NCBI GenBank assembly: GCA_002412715.1 | Contig: DHVP01000042.1 | Location: 72,405 to 136,404, forward strand | Direction of reading: 5' to 3' | Source: Deltaproteobacteria bacterium UBA5205 | GTDB lineage: Bacteria; Desulfobacterota; Syntrophorhabdia; Syntrophorhabdales; Syntrophorhabdaceae | DNA: 64,000 bases | Part shown: positions 1-8,273 of the stretch, in pieces | Layout: every line of letters starts with the position of its first letter | Position numbering within the stretch: position 1 is the stretch's first letter | Notes under the pieces: generated by a model | What the model was told of the DNA's origin: nothing | The model's input: only the letters and a program-made list of their open reading frames with translations | Databases searched by the model: none | Made by a program: the position numbers and the translations under genes

Positions 1-513
1 GTTAACGCCCTCGAGGTCGAGATCGATGAATTCTGTCTCAAGCTCCTGGCCCTGCGGCAGCCTGCGGCGCGTGACCTGCGCTTCATCACTACGGCAATCA
101 AGATCAACTATGACCTTGAACGCATCGGCGACATGGCCGTAAATATCTGCGAGAGGGTCCAGGAACTCAATCAAGAACCCCAGCTCAAACCCTACATAGA
201 CCTTCCCATGATGGCTGACACGGTGCAGATGATGCTCAAGGAGAGTCTCGACGCCTTCGTTAAGGAAGACGTCGCGACCGCGCGAAAGGTCACCAAAGAC
301 GACCAGAAGGTCGATCAATTGCTTGACCAGATCTTTCGGGAACTGCTGACTTACATGATGCAGGACATGCGGACCATATCGCGGGCAACGCGGGTGCTTT
401 TCATCGCCAAGTACCTGGAGCGGATGGCCGACCACGCGGTTAATATCGCCGAACTGGTCATCTTTCTCGTGGAGGGCAAGATAATACGACATTCCAAGGA
501 CCCCCAGGAATAA
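1..513 (+). CDS. phoU: PhoU phosphate-signalling regulator (5' end outside window)
   Basis: The reading frame is open from the first base, so the gene begins upstream; 170 residues of a protein that is usually about 220 are visible. PhoU proteins are helical bundles that link the Pst transporter to the PhoR kinase and damp Pho-regulon signalling in the cytoplasm. The visible part carries the repeated PhoU signature: LRQPAARDLRF, INYDLERIGDMAVNI in the first repeat and RVLFIAKYLERMADHAVNIAE in the second, both with the E/D-R-x-x-D metal-binding pattern. It is followed 3 bases later by pstS, the first gene of a pst operon, which supports the call. An ATG at 133 is internal and is not the start. 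PhoR/PhoB are not in the window. Confidence 0.95.
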   Translation, partial: VNALEVEIDEFCLKLLALRQPAARDLRFITTAIKINYDLERIGDMAVNICERVQELNQEPQLKPYIDLPMMADTVQMMLKESLDAFVKEDVATARKVTKDDQKVDQLLDQIFRELLTYMMQDMRTISRATRVLFIAKYLERMADHAVNIAELVIFLVEGKIIRHSKDPQE

Positions 514-516
514 AAT

Positions 517-1332
517 ATGCGTCTCAGGCGTTGGGCCATCATACTACCTCTTCTGTGTGCATTTCTCGTCTCCTGTTCCCCCAGATCCAATGACAGGCCC
601 GGTGGGAAGCATACTATAACTATCGCCGGCTCCACTTCGGTCATGCCGTTCACGGAAAAACTGGCCGAGCACTTCGTGGTAGACCACAAGAACTTCATCA
701 TTGACGTGCAGGGAGGGGGTTCCACGGCGGGCATCCAGGCCGTGATCAATAACACCGTTGATCTTGGGATGTCCTCGAGGGAATTGAAGGAAGGGGAAAA
801 GACACTCAATACCATCACCATCTGCCATGACGGGATCGTGGTGGTCGTCCATCCCGAAAACCCCGTCACTGAAATGGGTCTCGACCAGGTACGCCAGATC
901 TTCAGCGGCCGCATCTCAAACTGGAGCCAGCTGGGTTGGAAGAACAGGAAGATAGATGCCGTTTCGCGAGAGGAAGGATCGGGGACCCGAAGCGCTTTCG
1001 AAGACCTGGTCATGAAAGGCAAAGAGATCAATGACGCCACCATGGTTCAGGACTCCAACGGCTCCGTAAAGGAAGTCGTCGCCACCGATCCCTATGCCAT
1101 CGGATACATCTCCATGGGCCTTGTCGACAAGAAGGTGAAACCCGTTGCGATCGACGGAGTAAGTCCGTCCATAAAAACCATAAAATCCGGCCGCTATAAG
1201 ATCGTGCGGCCTTTTCTTTACATTACCAACGGCGAATTGGAGCCGAAGGCCAGGCAGTTCGTCGATTACATCCTTTCCAAAGAAGGACAGAACATACTAA
1301 AGAACGAAGGGCTCGTGGGGTTCTATGATTGA
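517..1332 (+). CDS. pstS: Phosphate ABC transporter substrate-binding lipoprotein PstS
   Basis: Periplasmic phosphate-binding component of the high-affinity Pst importer. The 271-aa product starts with a lipoprotein signal peptide: basic MRLRR, a hydrophobic core, then a lipobox LVSC with Cys20 as the probable lipidation site. The mature part begins with TITIAGSTSVMPF, the phosphate-binding GSTSV loop of the family, and later has SREEGSGTRSAFE, the second phosphate-contacting segment. The length is that of the short PstS class common in anaerobes. It starts 3 bases after the phoU stop and overlaps pstC by 8 bases, so translation is probably coupled. The operon is presumably induced by phosphate limitation; a Pho box would lie upstream of phoU, outside the window. 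Confidence 0.96.
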   Translation: MRLRRWAIILPLLCAFLVSCSPRSNDRPGGKHTITIAGSTSVMPFTEKLAEHFVVDHKNFIIDVQGGGSTAGIQAVINNTVDLGMSSRELKEGEKTLNTITICHDGIVVVVHPENPVTEMGLDQVRQIFSGRISNWSQLGWKNRKIDAVSREEGSGTRSAFEDLVMKGKEINDATMVQDSNGSVKEVVATDPYAIGYISMGLVDKKVKPVAIDGVSPSIKTIKSGRYKIVRPFLYITNGELEPKARQFVDYILSKEGQNILKNEGLVGFYD

Positions 1333-2188
1333 CAGAACTGTTTTCAAGGAGCGATTCGTCAAGTGGGTGCTCGTTGCCTTTGCACTTTCATCGCTTCTTT
1401 TTCTTTTTCTCATCTTCCTCTTCATCCTTTCGGAGGGTCTGCCTCTCTTCCTCAAGGTAGGGGTGAAGAATATCATCTTCGGCTTCAAATGGGCTCCGAC
1501 AAAGGGTTATTTCGGCATTTTCCCGATGATCATATCTTCGTTCCTCGTCACCATCGGAGCACTTGTCATCGGCGCACCCATGGGACTGTCCTGCGCCATC
1601 TACCTCTCGGAGTATTCCGGAAAGAAGATGAAGATGTTTCTCAAGCCGGCCTTGGAATTGCTGGCCGGAATTCCTTCCGTCGTCTTCGGCTTTCTCGGCG
1701 TCATCTACATCGTGCCTCTCGTGAGGAATTACCTCGGAGGATCGGGATTTTCACTCATATCCACATCCCTTGTGCTCGGCGTGATGATCCTGCCAACGAT
1801 CATCAGCATTTCCTTCGACGCCCTGGTCAGCGTTCCCAAGACCTATCGGGAGGGCTCAGCCGCGATGGGCGCGACAAAATGGCAGACAATATACAAGGTC
1901 ATCATCCCCTCCGCCAAATCGGGCATACTGGCAAGCTTCATCCTGGGCATGGGCAGGGCCATAGGGGAGACGATGGCGGTCATCATGATTGCCGGCAACG
2001 CCCTCAAGATACCAGGAAGCATCCTGGACCCTTTGAGGACACTCACGGGCAACATCGCCCTGGAACTCGCTTACGCCACGGGCGACCACCGGCTCGGTCT
2101 CTTTTCGACAGGCGTGGTCCTCATGGTCATAATAATGATACTTAATTATATCGCCAACTTCGGAATAAAGAGGAAAATCGCAAAATGA
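1325..2188 (+). CDS. pstC: Phosphate ABC transporter permease PstC
   Basis: Integral inner-membrane permease subunit that pairs with PstA to form the phosphate channel. The 287-aa protein has about six hydrophobic segments; the first is a phenylalanine- and leucine-rich helix near residues 12-35. The cytoplasmic coupling loop that docks the ATPase is present as the EAA-type motif EGSAAMGATKWQTIYKVIIPSAKSG (read in parts) near residues 175-200, followed by GMGRAIGETMAV, the typical PstC/PstA signature. ATG at 1325 lies inside the pstS end, and the stop overlaps the pstA start by 4 bases (ATGA). Confidence 0.95.
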   Translation: MIDRTVFKERFVKWVLVAFALSSLLFLFLIFLFILSEGLPLFLKVGVKNIIFGFKWAPTKGYFGIFPMIISSFLVTIGALVIGAPMGLSCAIYLSEYSGKKMKMFLKPALELLAGIPSVVFGFLGVIYIVPLVRNYLGGSGFSLISTSLVLGVMILPTIISISFDALVSVPKTYREGSAAMGATKWQTIYKVIIPSAKSGILASFILGMGRAIGETMAVIMIAGNALKIPGSILDPLRTLTGNIALELAYATGDHRLGLFSTGVVLMVIIMILNYIANFGIKRKIAK

Positions 2189-3021
2189 GAATCAACCCCC
2201 GAATAATCAACCGGCTCGTGCGGATGGGGCTCAATGTCCAGGCATTCTTCACGGTCGGGATTCTCATCATCATCGTGGCGATCATATTCTTCAAGGGTTT
2301 TCCCCACATGAGTTTTGCTTTTATCTTTTCCTTTCCCGAGGACATGGGAAGGGAGGGCGGCATTTTCCCATCCATAGTCGGTACGATACAGCTCGCCCTG
2401 CTGTCGATCCTTTTTGCCACGCCCCTTGGTCTCGGGACGGCAATCTTCCTGACAGAGTATACACGGGAGTCTCTTTTCACGAAGTTGATCCGTTTCGGCG
2501 TCGAATCCCTGGCCGGTATCCCCTCGATTCTTTATGGCCTCTTCGGATTCATCTTCTTTGTGATCAAGCTCAAGATGGGCTGGTCTCTTCTCGCGGGCGT
2601 GCTGACGATGACCATCATGATCCTCCCCACCATCATCAGGACCTCCGAAGAGGCAATACGGGCTGTTCCCCGGCAGCTGCGGATCGTCAGCTATTCGCTG
2701 AGCGCGAGCAAGTGGGAGACGATAAAAAAGGTTGTTCTGCCAGCCGCGATGCCGGGAATACTCACCGGGATCATGCTCAGTATCGGGCGCGCCGTGGGCG
2801 AAACGGCGGCAATCATCTTCACCATGGGAAGCTCGCTGAGACTTCCCCTTTCGGTCATGGAATCGGGCAGAACCATGGCGGTCCACTTTTACATCCTGGC
2901 CCGGGAAGGCATCTCCATGGAAAAGGCGTACGGAACGGCCGTAGTGCTGGTTCTGAGCATCCTGCTCATCAATATACTCGCTTATTACATCATGAATAAG
3001 GCTATTGCACGGTATTCATAG
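2185..3021 (+). CDS. pstA: Phosphate ABC transporter permease PstA
   Basis: Second permease subunit of the Pst importer, 278 aa with about six membrane segments. The EAA-type coupling loop is visible as SYSLSASKWETIKKVVLPAAMPGI (residues about 170-195) and is followed by SIGRAVGETAAIIFTMG. The protein differs clearly from PstC, so the two permeases form a heterodimer. That matters here because the two downstream ATPases are also unequal: each ATPase could dock on a particular permease. The start codon overlaps the pstC stop (ATGA) and the next gene begins 6 bases after the stop. Confidence 0.94.
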   Translation: MRINPRIINRLVRMGLNVQAFFTVGILIIIVAIIFFKGFPHMSFAFIFSFPEDMGREGGIFPSIVGTIQLALLSILFATPLGLGTAIFLTEYTRESLFTKLIRFGVESLAGIPSILYGLFGFIFFVIKLKMGWSLLAGVLTMTIMILPTIIRTSEEAIRAVPRQLRIVSYSLSASKWETIKKVVLPAAMPGILTGIMLSIGRAVGETAAIIFTMGSSLRLPLSVMESGRTMAVHFYILAREGISMEKAYGTAVVLVLSILLINILAYYIMNKAIARYS

Positions 3022-3027
3022 GGGAAA

Positions 3028-3783
3028 ATGGACACCAAGATCTCTACAGACAGACTAAAGGTATTTTTCGGCAAAGCACAGGTGCTGAAAGAAATTACGA
3101 TAGCGGTCCACAGAAACACCATCACCGGTTTCATGGGACCTTCGGGCAGCGGCAAGTCGACCCTTATTTCCGTTATCAACCGCATGATCGACTTCGAAAA
3201 CAACGTCAGGATCGAGGGAGAAGCCGCGATCGACGGCACGAGTATCCTCGACGGGAGTATCAATCCCATCGAACTGCGCAGGCGCGTCGGCACCGTTTTC
3301 GCCGTCCCCATCCCCCTGCCCCGCTCCATATTTGAAAACATCGCCTATGGACCGAAATTAAAAGGGACAACCGACCGCACCAGCCTTCACCATATCGTTG
3401 AAGACAGTCTAAAAAAGGCCTTCCTCTGGGATGAGGTAAAAGACAGGTTGAGCACGTCGGCTCTCAAGCTGTCCGGAGGGCAGCAACAAAGGCTGTGTCT
3501 TGCCCGTACCCTGGCGCTGAAACCGGAGATCATTCTCCTCGACGAACCATGCTCGGGACTCGACCCTGTCTCCACTGCAAAGATAGAGGATGCCCTCAGC
3601 GAGTTAAAGTCGGAATACACCATCATACTCGTATCCAACAATACGAAACAAATCGCCCGGATCAGTGACTTCTCGGCCTTCTTCTACCTTGGCGAACTCA
3701 TTGAATACAATACCACGGAAAAGGTGTTCACAACGCCGACCGAGAGCAAGACCGAAGATTACATACAGGGAAAATTCGGATGA
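3028..3783 (+). CDS. pstB: PstB-family ATPase, paralogue 1 (Q-loop Gln and switch His replaced)
   Basis: Cytoplasmic ATP-binding subunit of the Pst importer, 251 aa. Seen in the protein: Walker A GPSGSGKST at 37-45, an intact ABC signature LSGGQQQR at 148-155, Walker B ILLDEP with Asp172 and the catalytic Glu173, D-loop SGLDP. Two normally invariant residues are missing: the Q-loop reads VFAVPIPL, with Ala92 where Gln is expected, and the H-loop reads LVSNN, with Asn204 where the switch His is expected. Family knowledge says both changes impair hydrolysis at the site formed by this subunit's own Walker motifs. The next gene is a second PstB of identical length with the opposite pattern, overlapping by 4 bases (ATGA). 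The most likely reading is one half of a heterodimeric ATPase with one degenerate site. Confidence 0.93.
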   Translation: MDTKISTDRLKVFFGKAQVLKEITIAVHRNTITGFMGPSGSGKSTLISVINRMIDFENNVRIEGEAAIDGTSILDGSINPIELRRRVGTVFAVPIPLPRSIFENIAYGPKLKGTTDRTSLHHIVEDSLKKAFLWDEVKDRLSTSALKLSGGQQQRLCLARTLALKPEIILLDEPCSGLDPVSTAKIEDALSELKSEYTIILVSNNTKQIARISDFSAFFYLGELIEYNTTEKVFTTPTESKTEDYIQGKFG

Positions 3784-4535
3784 TCGATAATTTCGCCCTT
3801 CAAACGAAGAACCTCAACCTCTATTACGGAGATTTCCATGCATTGAAGAACGTCGATTTTCAGGTTTATCCCAATGCCATCACGGCTCTCATAGGCCCGT
3901 CGGGATGCGGAAAGTCGACGCTTCTGAGGTGTTTCAACCGCATGAACGACCTCCAGGATGACGTCCGCATCGAGGGAGAAATCTATGTCCACAACGAGAG
4001 GCTGGAAGATATCGACATTATCAACCTGAGAAAGAAAGTGGGCATGGTCTTCCAGCGCCCCAATCCTTTTCCTTTCACGGTCTATGAAAACATGGTGTAC
4101 GGCTTGAAGGTGCACGGCATGGGCAGCCGAAAGACCATGCGGGATATCGTCGATCGCTGTCTCCACTCCGTGGGGCTCCTGGACGAGCTCAGAGACAAGC
4201 TCCATACCCCTGCCCTGGAGCTTTCCGAAGAGATGAAACAGCGCCTGTGTGTAGCCCGCCTCCTGACGGTGGAACCGGAAATCATCCTCCTCGACGAACC
4301 CTGCTCCGCTCTCGACCCGATCGCCACCATGAGAATAGAAGAACTTATGATGGAACTGAAGGAGCATTACACCATACTCATAGTCACCCACAACATGCAG
4401 CAAGCCGCCCGCGTCTCCGACCACACAGGTTTCATGCTGCTCGGTGACCTGGTGGAATTCGGCGATACCTCCCAGATATTCACCTCTCCCCGGGATGAAA
4501 GAACTGAGGGGTATATTACGGGAAGATATGGGTAA
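3780..4535 (+). CDS. pstB: PstB-family ATPase, paralogue 2 (degenerate signature motif LSEEM)
   Basis: Second ATP-binding subunit, also 251 aa. It keeps Walker A GPSGCGKST at 39-47, Q-loop VFQRPNPF with Gln92, Walker B ILLDEP with Asp172/Glu173, and the H-loop VTHN with His204. The ABC signature is changed: residues 148-152 read LSEEM instead of LSGGQ. In an ABC dimer the signature of one subunit closes over the Walker site of the other. A heterodimer with paralogue 1 would therefore have one canonical site (Walker/Q/H of this protein plus LSGGQ of paralogue 1) and one degenerate site. A homodimer of this protein would have two poor sites. The stop codon TAA lies inside a G-rich heptad repeat that follows immediately. 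Confidence 0.93.
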   Translation: MIDNFALQTKNLNLYYGDFHALKNVDFQVYPNAITALIGPSGCGKSTLLRCFNRMNDLQDDVRIEGEIYVHNERLEDIDIINLRKKVGMVFQRPNPFPFTVYENMVYGLKVHGMGSRKTMRDIVDRCLHSVGLLDELRDKLHTPALELSEEMKQRLCVARLLTVEPEIILLDEPCSALDPIATMRIEELMMELKEHYTILIVTHNMQQAARVSDHTGFMLLGDLVEFGDTSQIFTSPRDERTEGYITGRYG

Positions 4536-4574
4536 TGGTAATAGGTAATGGGTTATAGGTTATAGGTTATGGGA
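4531..4574 (+). repeat. G-rich heptad repeat at the 3' end of pstB2 (single arm)
   Basis: About six tandem units of GGTAATG/GGTTATA type, ending in GGGAAAA. The first unit supplies the TAA stop of paralogue 2 of PstB. Only the G-rich arm is clear here; a weak CACCTATCCCC follows at about 4600. The same family recurs at 7102, 15450, 35604, 36013, 37408, 44583 and 58383. Confidence 0.85.
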
Positions 4575-4625
4575 AAATATTTTTCTGTCGCTTGGCACCT
4601 ATCCCCTCTCCTGTGCGCTTCGTCA

Positions 4626-4654
4626 TTGACATGCTCCGGGAAGCATAGTAGTTT
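4626..4654 (+). promoter_or_regulatory. Possible sigma-70 promoter for the SPFH/zinc-ribbon pair
   Basis: A perfect -35 hexamer TTGACA at 4626-4631 is followed after 17 bases by TAGTTT, a poor -10. The spacer holds an inverted repeat ATGCT-N6-AGCAT (4631-4646). The gene starts at 4684. The weak -10 keeps confidence low. Confidence 0.4.
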
Positions 4655-4683
4655 TTTTCCTAAAAAAAGACCAGGGGGACGGT

Positions 4684-5784
4684 ATGGGGAATTTCCTCGA
4701 AATTATCGAATGGTTTGATGACACGGGCAAGGAGATTGCACACAGGGTGCCCGAAGAGGGTTCCGGGGACATCAAGTACGGGGCGCAGCTTACCGTCCGC
4801 GAAAGCCAGGCGGCGATCTTTTTTTACGAAGGGAAGGCATACGATGCCGTTGGGGCCGGGCGGTATACGCTCTCTACGCTGAATATTCCCATCATTACAA
4901 AGTTATTGAGCCTTCCCTGGGGCTTCACAAGCCCCCTTCGTGCCGAGGTCTATTTCGTCAACACGAAAACCTTTACAAACCTTGCCTGGGGAACAAGAGA
5001 TCCCGTTGCCTTCAAGGATTCCGCACTCGGTCTTATCAGGCTCCGCGCCTTCGGTATGTTCAACATCAGGGTCATCCAGCCGTCTCTGTTCATCAACACC
5101 CTTGTGGGAACAAAGGCCTCCTATACCGTCGAGGACATCGAGGACTACCTGGGAAACGTCGTGCTTTCCCGTTTCAACGACTATCTCGGCAACAATCTTG
5201 ATACCCTCCTTAACCTGCCGGGACAATATGACGCGATGTCGGCCGGACTGACCGAGGTGCTGGAAAAAGACTTTTCCCACTTCGGCATCCAGCTCTCCGG
5301 TCTTTACATCAATTCTATCACCCCGCCCCAGGAGGTCCAGAAAGCCATCGACGACAAGAGCAAACTCGCCATGTTCGACGATCTCAACAAACTTCTCAAG
5401 ATGAAGGCCGCCATGGCGATGGAAAGCGCCGCGCAGAACCCCGGCCAGGCAGGCGCAGGTCTCGGAATGGGGCTCGGTTTCATGATGCCCGCCATGTACG
5501 CAGAGAGCTTGAAGGCGGCTTCCCAGCCCGCCGACACGATCAAATGCCCTGAATGTCAAAACCCCATTGCCAAAGATGCGCATTTCTGTCAATCATGCGG
5601 CCACCACCTGCTTGTGGTTTCCCAATGCTCCCATTGTTCGAAAAATCTGCCCGCGCGCGCGGGGTTCTGTCCTTCCTGCGGGCAAAGCGTCGACCAGGAG
5701 GCGCAGCCGCCCAGGTGCCCTCATTGCGGATCTGTAAATCTCAAGGGTTCGGTCTTCTGTAATCACTGCGGCGAGAAGATCTGA
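4684..5784 (+). CDS. SPFH-domain protein with three C-terminal zinc ribbons (YdjI-like)
   Basis: 366 aa. Residues about 30-230 resemble the SPFH/virion-core-type domain of Bacillus YdjI, a protein tied to membrane-stress responses; no transmembrane helix is obvious. The C-terminal 90 residues hold three CxxC...CxxC zinc ribbons: CPECQ/CQSCG, CSHCS/CPSCG and CPHCG/CNHCG. The family is thought to form oligomers on or near membranes, but its task is not settled. The gene is directly followed (5 bases) by another zinc-ribbon gene, and the two are probably one transcription unit. Ribosome-binding sequence AGGGGGAC precedes the ATG. The zinc ribbons may recruit partners or clients; this is inference. 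Confidence 0.85.
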   Translation: MGNFLEIIEWFDDTGKEIAHRVPEEGSGDIKYGAQLTVRESQAAIFFYEGKAYDAVGAGRYTLSTLNIPIITKLLSLPWGFTSPLRAEVYFVNTKTFTNLAWGTRDPVAFKDSALGLIRLRAFGMFNIRVIQPSLFINTLVGTKASYTVEDIEDYLGNVVLSRFNDYLGNNLDTLLNLPGQYDAMSAGLTEVLEKDFSHFGIQLSGLYINSITPPQEVQKAIDDKSKLAMFDDLNKLLKMKAAMAMESAAQNPGQAGAGLGMGLGFMMPAMYAESLKAASQPADTIKCPECQNPIAKDAHFCQSCGHHLLVVSQCSHCSKNLPARAGFCPSCGQSVDQEAQPPRCPHCGSVNLKGSVFCNHCGEKI

Positions 5785-5789
5785 CAACG

Positions 5790-7097
5790 ATGCAGATCGA
5801 GCACCAGTGTCCCCAATGCGGCGGCCCGGTCATCCTTGAAGAGACGGACCGGCTGCTCACCTGCAGTTTCTGCAAGACGAGGCTCTTTATCCAGCCGCGG
5901 GACTATTTCCGGTACTGCCTTTCCCCTTCGGACCCCTTCCTTGAAGACATCATCTATGTCCCTTACTGGCGCTTCAGGGGTATGCATTTTCTCTGCAAAA
6001 CGAGTGGTATCAAAGATGGAATCATAGACAAGACCTTCCTCGCCGTCCGGAAGGGGGGCATGTCCGCCACACTCGGCATAAGGCCCCAGGCATTGAAAAC
6101 AAGGTTTTTAAGACCTGCTGAGAAGATGGTATTCCTAAAACCCGGGATCGTATTCGACAGGTCTTCCGCAGAAACGAAAAAGGCGATTACCTATGAACTT
6201 GTCCGTATACCCGAAACCCGCTTTGTCCGGGGAGGAAGGAACGGAGAATATATCGAGGTCTCCGACACGCGCCTGGAAGTCAAGGAAGAACGCGTCCACG
6301 CAGAGGCCTTCGTGGCTGACACGGTGAGTATCGTTTATGCACCCTTTTTTGCGCGCAACGGAAAGCTCTTCGACGCCATCACGAATGAAACGATCGATTC
6401 CAACCCTCTCGATGACCCTTCAGACACCGAAACATTTTCAGGAGACTGGCAGGTCAATTTCCTGCCCACCATCTGCCCCAACTGCGGATGGGACACGATC
6501 GCTGAAAGAGACAGCTGCATCATGTTCTGCTCGCAATGCAGGAGCGCCTGGGAGGCTGAAGGTAATGGTTTCAAACGCACAGCCTATAGAACGGCCACAT
6601 CAGACAAAGTCGCCGATAAACCGAAGACCTACCTGCCCTTCTGGCGTATCAGGGCCGATATTGAAGGAGTAAAACTCTCCTCCTATGCCGATCTTATCAA
6701 ATTCGGAAACCTTCCGAAGGCCCCCAGGCCCGAGTGGGAAACTAAGCCCTTCCACCTCTGGGTCCCTGCCTTCAAAACAACACCTTCCGCCTTCCTGAGG
6801 GTGGCAAAGCAATTCACGATAGCCGATCCCGACACGACGTCAGACCCCCTGCCCCGGGAACCAATCTTTCCCGTAAACCTCCCCCTGCAGGACGCCCTCG
6901 ACACCACACTAATGATTATCGCCGACATAGCGTTGAGGAAGAAAGACGTCCTGCCTCGCCTGCCGGACATAAAGACAAGCGTACAGGAAACCCTCCTCGT
7001 CCTCGTCCCCTTCGCCGAGACAAACCACGAGTACGTCCAACCGGACATAAACTGCGGCTTCATGAAGAACGCCCTGGAATGGGGGAGAAAAATTTAG
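5790..7097 (+). CDS. Conserved protein of unknown function with two zinc-ribbon elements
   Basis: 435 aa, recognised only as the kind of large zinc-ribbon protein that sits next to YdjI-like SPFH genes. It begins with CPQCGG followed by CSFCKTRL (residues 8-31), a zinc ribbon. A second CPNCGW ... CSQCRS pair lies near residues 230-253. Between and after these are beta-rich segments with repeated YVPYWRFRG / YLPFWRIRAD motifs, suggesting an internal duplication in which each half has a zinc ribbon and a PYWR/PFWR segment. No signal peptide or membrane segment is seen. It probably works with the upstream SPFH protein. No enzyme activity can be assigned. Confidence 0.85.
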   Translation: MQIEHQCPQCGGPVILEETDRLLTCSFCKTRLFIQPRDYFRYCLSPSDPFLEDIIYVPYWRFRGMHFLCKTSGIKDGIIDKTFLAVRKGGMSATLGIRPQALKTRFLRPAEKMVFLKPGIVFDRSSAETKKAITYELVRIPETRFVRGGRNGEYIEVSDTRLEVKEERVHAEAFVADTVSIVYAPFFARNGKLFDAITNETIDSNPLDDPSDTETFSGDWQVNFLPTICPNCGWDTIAERDSCIMFCSQCRSAWEAEGNGFKRTAYRTATSDKVADKPKTYLPFWRIRADIEGVKLSSYADLIKFGNLPKAPRPEWETKPFHLWVPAFKTTPSAFLRVAKQFTIADPDTTSDPLPREPIFPVNLPLQDALDTTLMIIADIALRKKDVLPRLPDIKTSVQETLLVLVPFAETNHEYVQPDINCGFMKNALEWGRKI

Positions 7098-7101
7098 GGG
7101 A

Positions 7102-7168
7102 CAGGTGATGGGCCATGGGTAATAGGTTATAGGAAAAAAATATCTTTCCCATTACCTATTACCCATTT
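7102..7168. repeat. Inverted heptad repeat forming a hairpin between convergent genes
   Basis: Left arm 7102-7133 is G-rich (AGGTGATGG, ATGGGTAATAGG), right arm 7147-7168 is its inverse. ATGGGTAATAGG (7115-7126) pairs perfectly with CCTATTACCCAT. The loop is A/T-rich (GGAAAAAAATATCTTTCC). It lies between the stop codons of the zinc-ribbon gene and ychF and could act as a two-way terminator. Confidence 0.85.
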
Positions 7169-7175
7169 TCTGTCA

Positions 7176-8264
7176 TCAAACATTAAACCGTATATGCAGG
7201 ATATCACCATCCTGTACGACGTAGTCGCGGCCTTCCAGTCTCAGGAGGCCCTTTTCGCGGGCGGCGTGTTCGCTGCCCCAGGTGATGAAATCGTCGATAT
7301 TGATGACCTCCGCCCTTATGAAACCCTTTTCCATGTCTGTATGGATCTTTCCGGCGGCTTTGGAGCAGGTTGTTCCCCGCGGAATGGTCCAGGCACGCAT
7401 CTCCTTGCCTACAACCGTGTAGAAGGTGATCAGGTCCAGGATCCGGTAGCCGACATGGATGATCTTTTCTATGGAGAATTCCTTCATATCGTAGAGTTCC
7501 ATGAAGGACGCCCTGTCTTCCTCGGGAAGGGCGCTCAAGTCCTGCTCCAGTTTGCCGCAGATATAAACGACCTTCCGGCCTCTCTTTGCTGCCGCCTCTT
7601 CGATTGCGGGATGCGGGATATTCGCCAGACCTTCCTCGTCGACGTTGGCTATATAGAAGAGCGGTTTTGTCGTGATGAGATCGAAAGTCCGGAGGATCTG
7701 CCTTTCATTCCCGTCAAAATCGTCCATTGCTATGAAACGGCCGGCCTCGAGGTATCGCCTTACCCTCAGGAGAAGTTCCATTTCCGTCTCGCCCTTGTCC
7801 TTTGAGATCTTCGCAAGACGGTCGATCTTCCTTATCCGGTCTTCGACGATCTCAAGGTCGGATATGATGATCTCCGTCTCGACGATATCCATGTCTCTGG
7901 CAGGATCGATATCGGCGTACACGTGGGGCACCTGGCCCGCGGTGAACGCCCGGATTACGTGGGCTGTCGCATCGACATTCCTGATGTGGGAAAGAAACCT
8001 GTTGCCGAGACCTTCTCCCTTGTGGGCATCCTTGATGAGACCTGCAATATCGACAAACTCGATCGTTGTCTGGGTGACCTTTTCAGGATTAAGGAGCGCC
8101 GCCAGACTGAAAAGCCGCCTGTCGGGGACAGCTACGATACCGATGTTGGGATCAATGGTGCAGAACGGATATGGCTGGCAGGGCACAGCCAGTGCGGTGA
8201 GTGCGTTGAAAATGGTCGATTTGCCTGAATTAGGAAGTCCTATGAAACCGCAGGAAAAACTCAT
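7176..8264 (-). CDS. ychF: Redox-regulated ATPase YchF (OBG family)
   Basis: 362 aa, the normal YchF length. P-loop GLPNSGKST at residues 8-16, G4-position motif NVDE instead of NKxD (which explains the ATP preference of the family), and a C-terminal TGS domain with TFYTVVGKEMRAWTIPRGTT. YchF binds ribosomes and hydrolyses ATP; it is linked to oxidative and other stress responses. It is the last gene of a minus-strand block prs-rplY-pth-ychF, with only 9 bases between pth and ychF. This synteny is common in bacteria. Confidence 0.96.
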   Translation of the reverse strand: MSFSCGFIGLPNSGKSTIFNALTALAVPCQPYPFCTIDPNIGIVAVPDRRLFSLAALLNPEKVTQTTIEFVDIAGLIKDAHKGEGLGNRFLSHIRNVDATAHVIRAFTAGQVPHVYADIDPARDMDIVETEIIISDLEIVEDRIRKIDRLAKISKDKGETEMELLLRVRRYLEAGRFIAMDDFDGNERQILRTFDLITTKPLFYIANVDEEGLANIPHPAIEEAAAKRGRKVVYICGKLEQDLSALPEEDRASFMELYDMKEFSIEKIIHVGYRILDLITFYTVVGKEMRAWTIPRGTTCSKAAGKIHTDMEKGFIRAEVINIDDFITWGSEHAAREKGLLRLEGRDYVVQDGDILHIRFNV

Positions 8265-8273
8265 GACACCTGC

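Noticed and set aside
3028..3783. PstB paralogue 1 considered as a decaying pseudogene
   Set aside because: Frame is intact, Walker A/B and LSGGQ are perfect and the losses are limited to two positions that match the intact ones in its partner.
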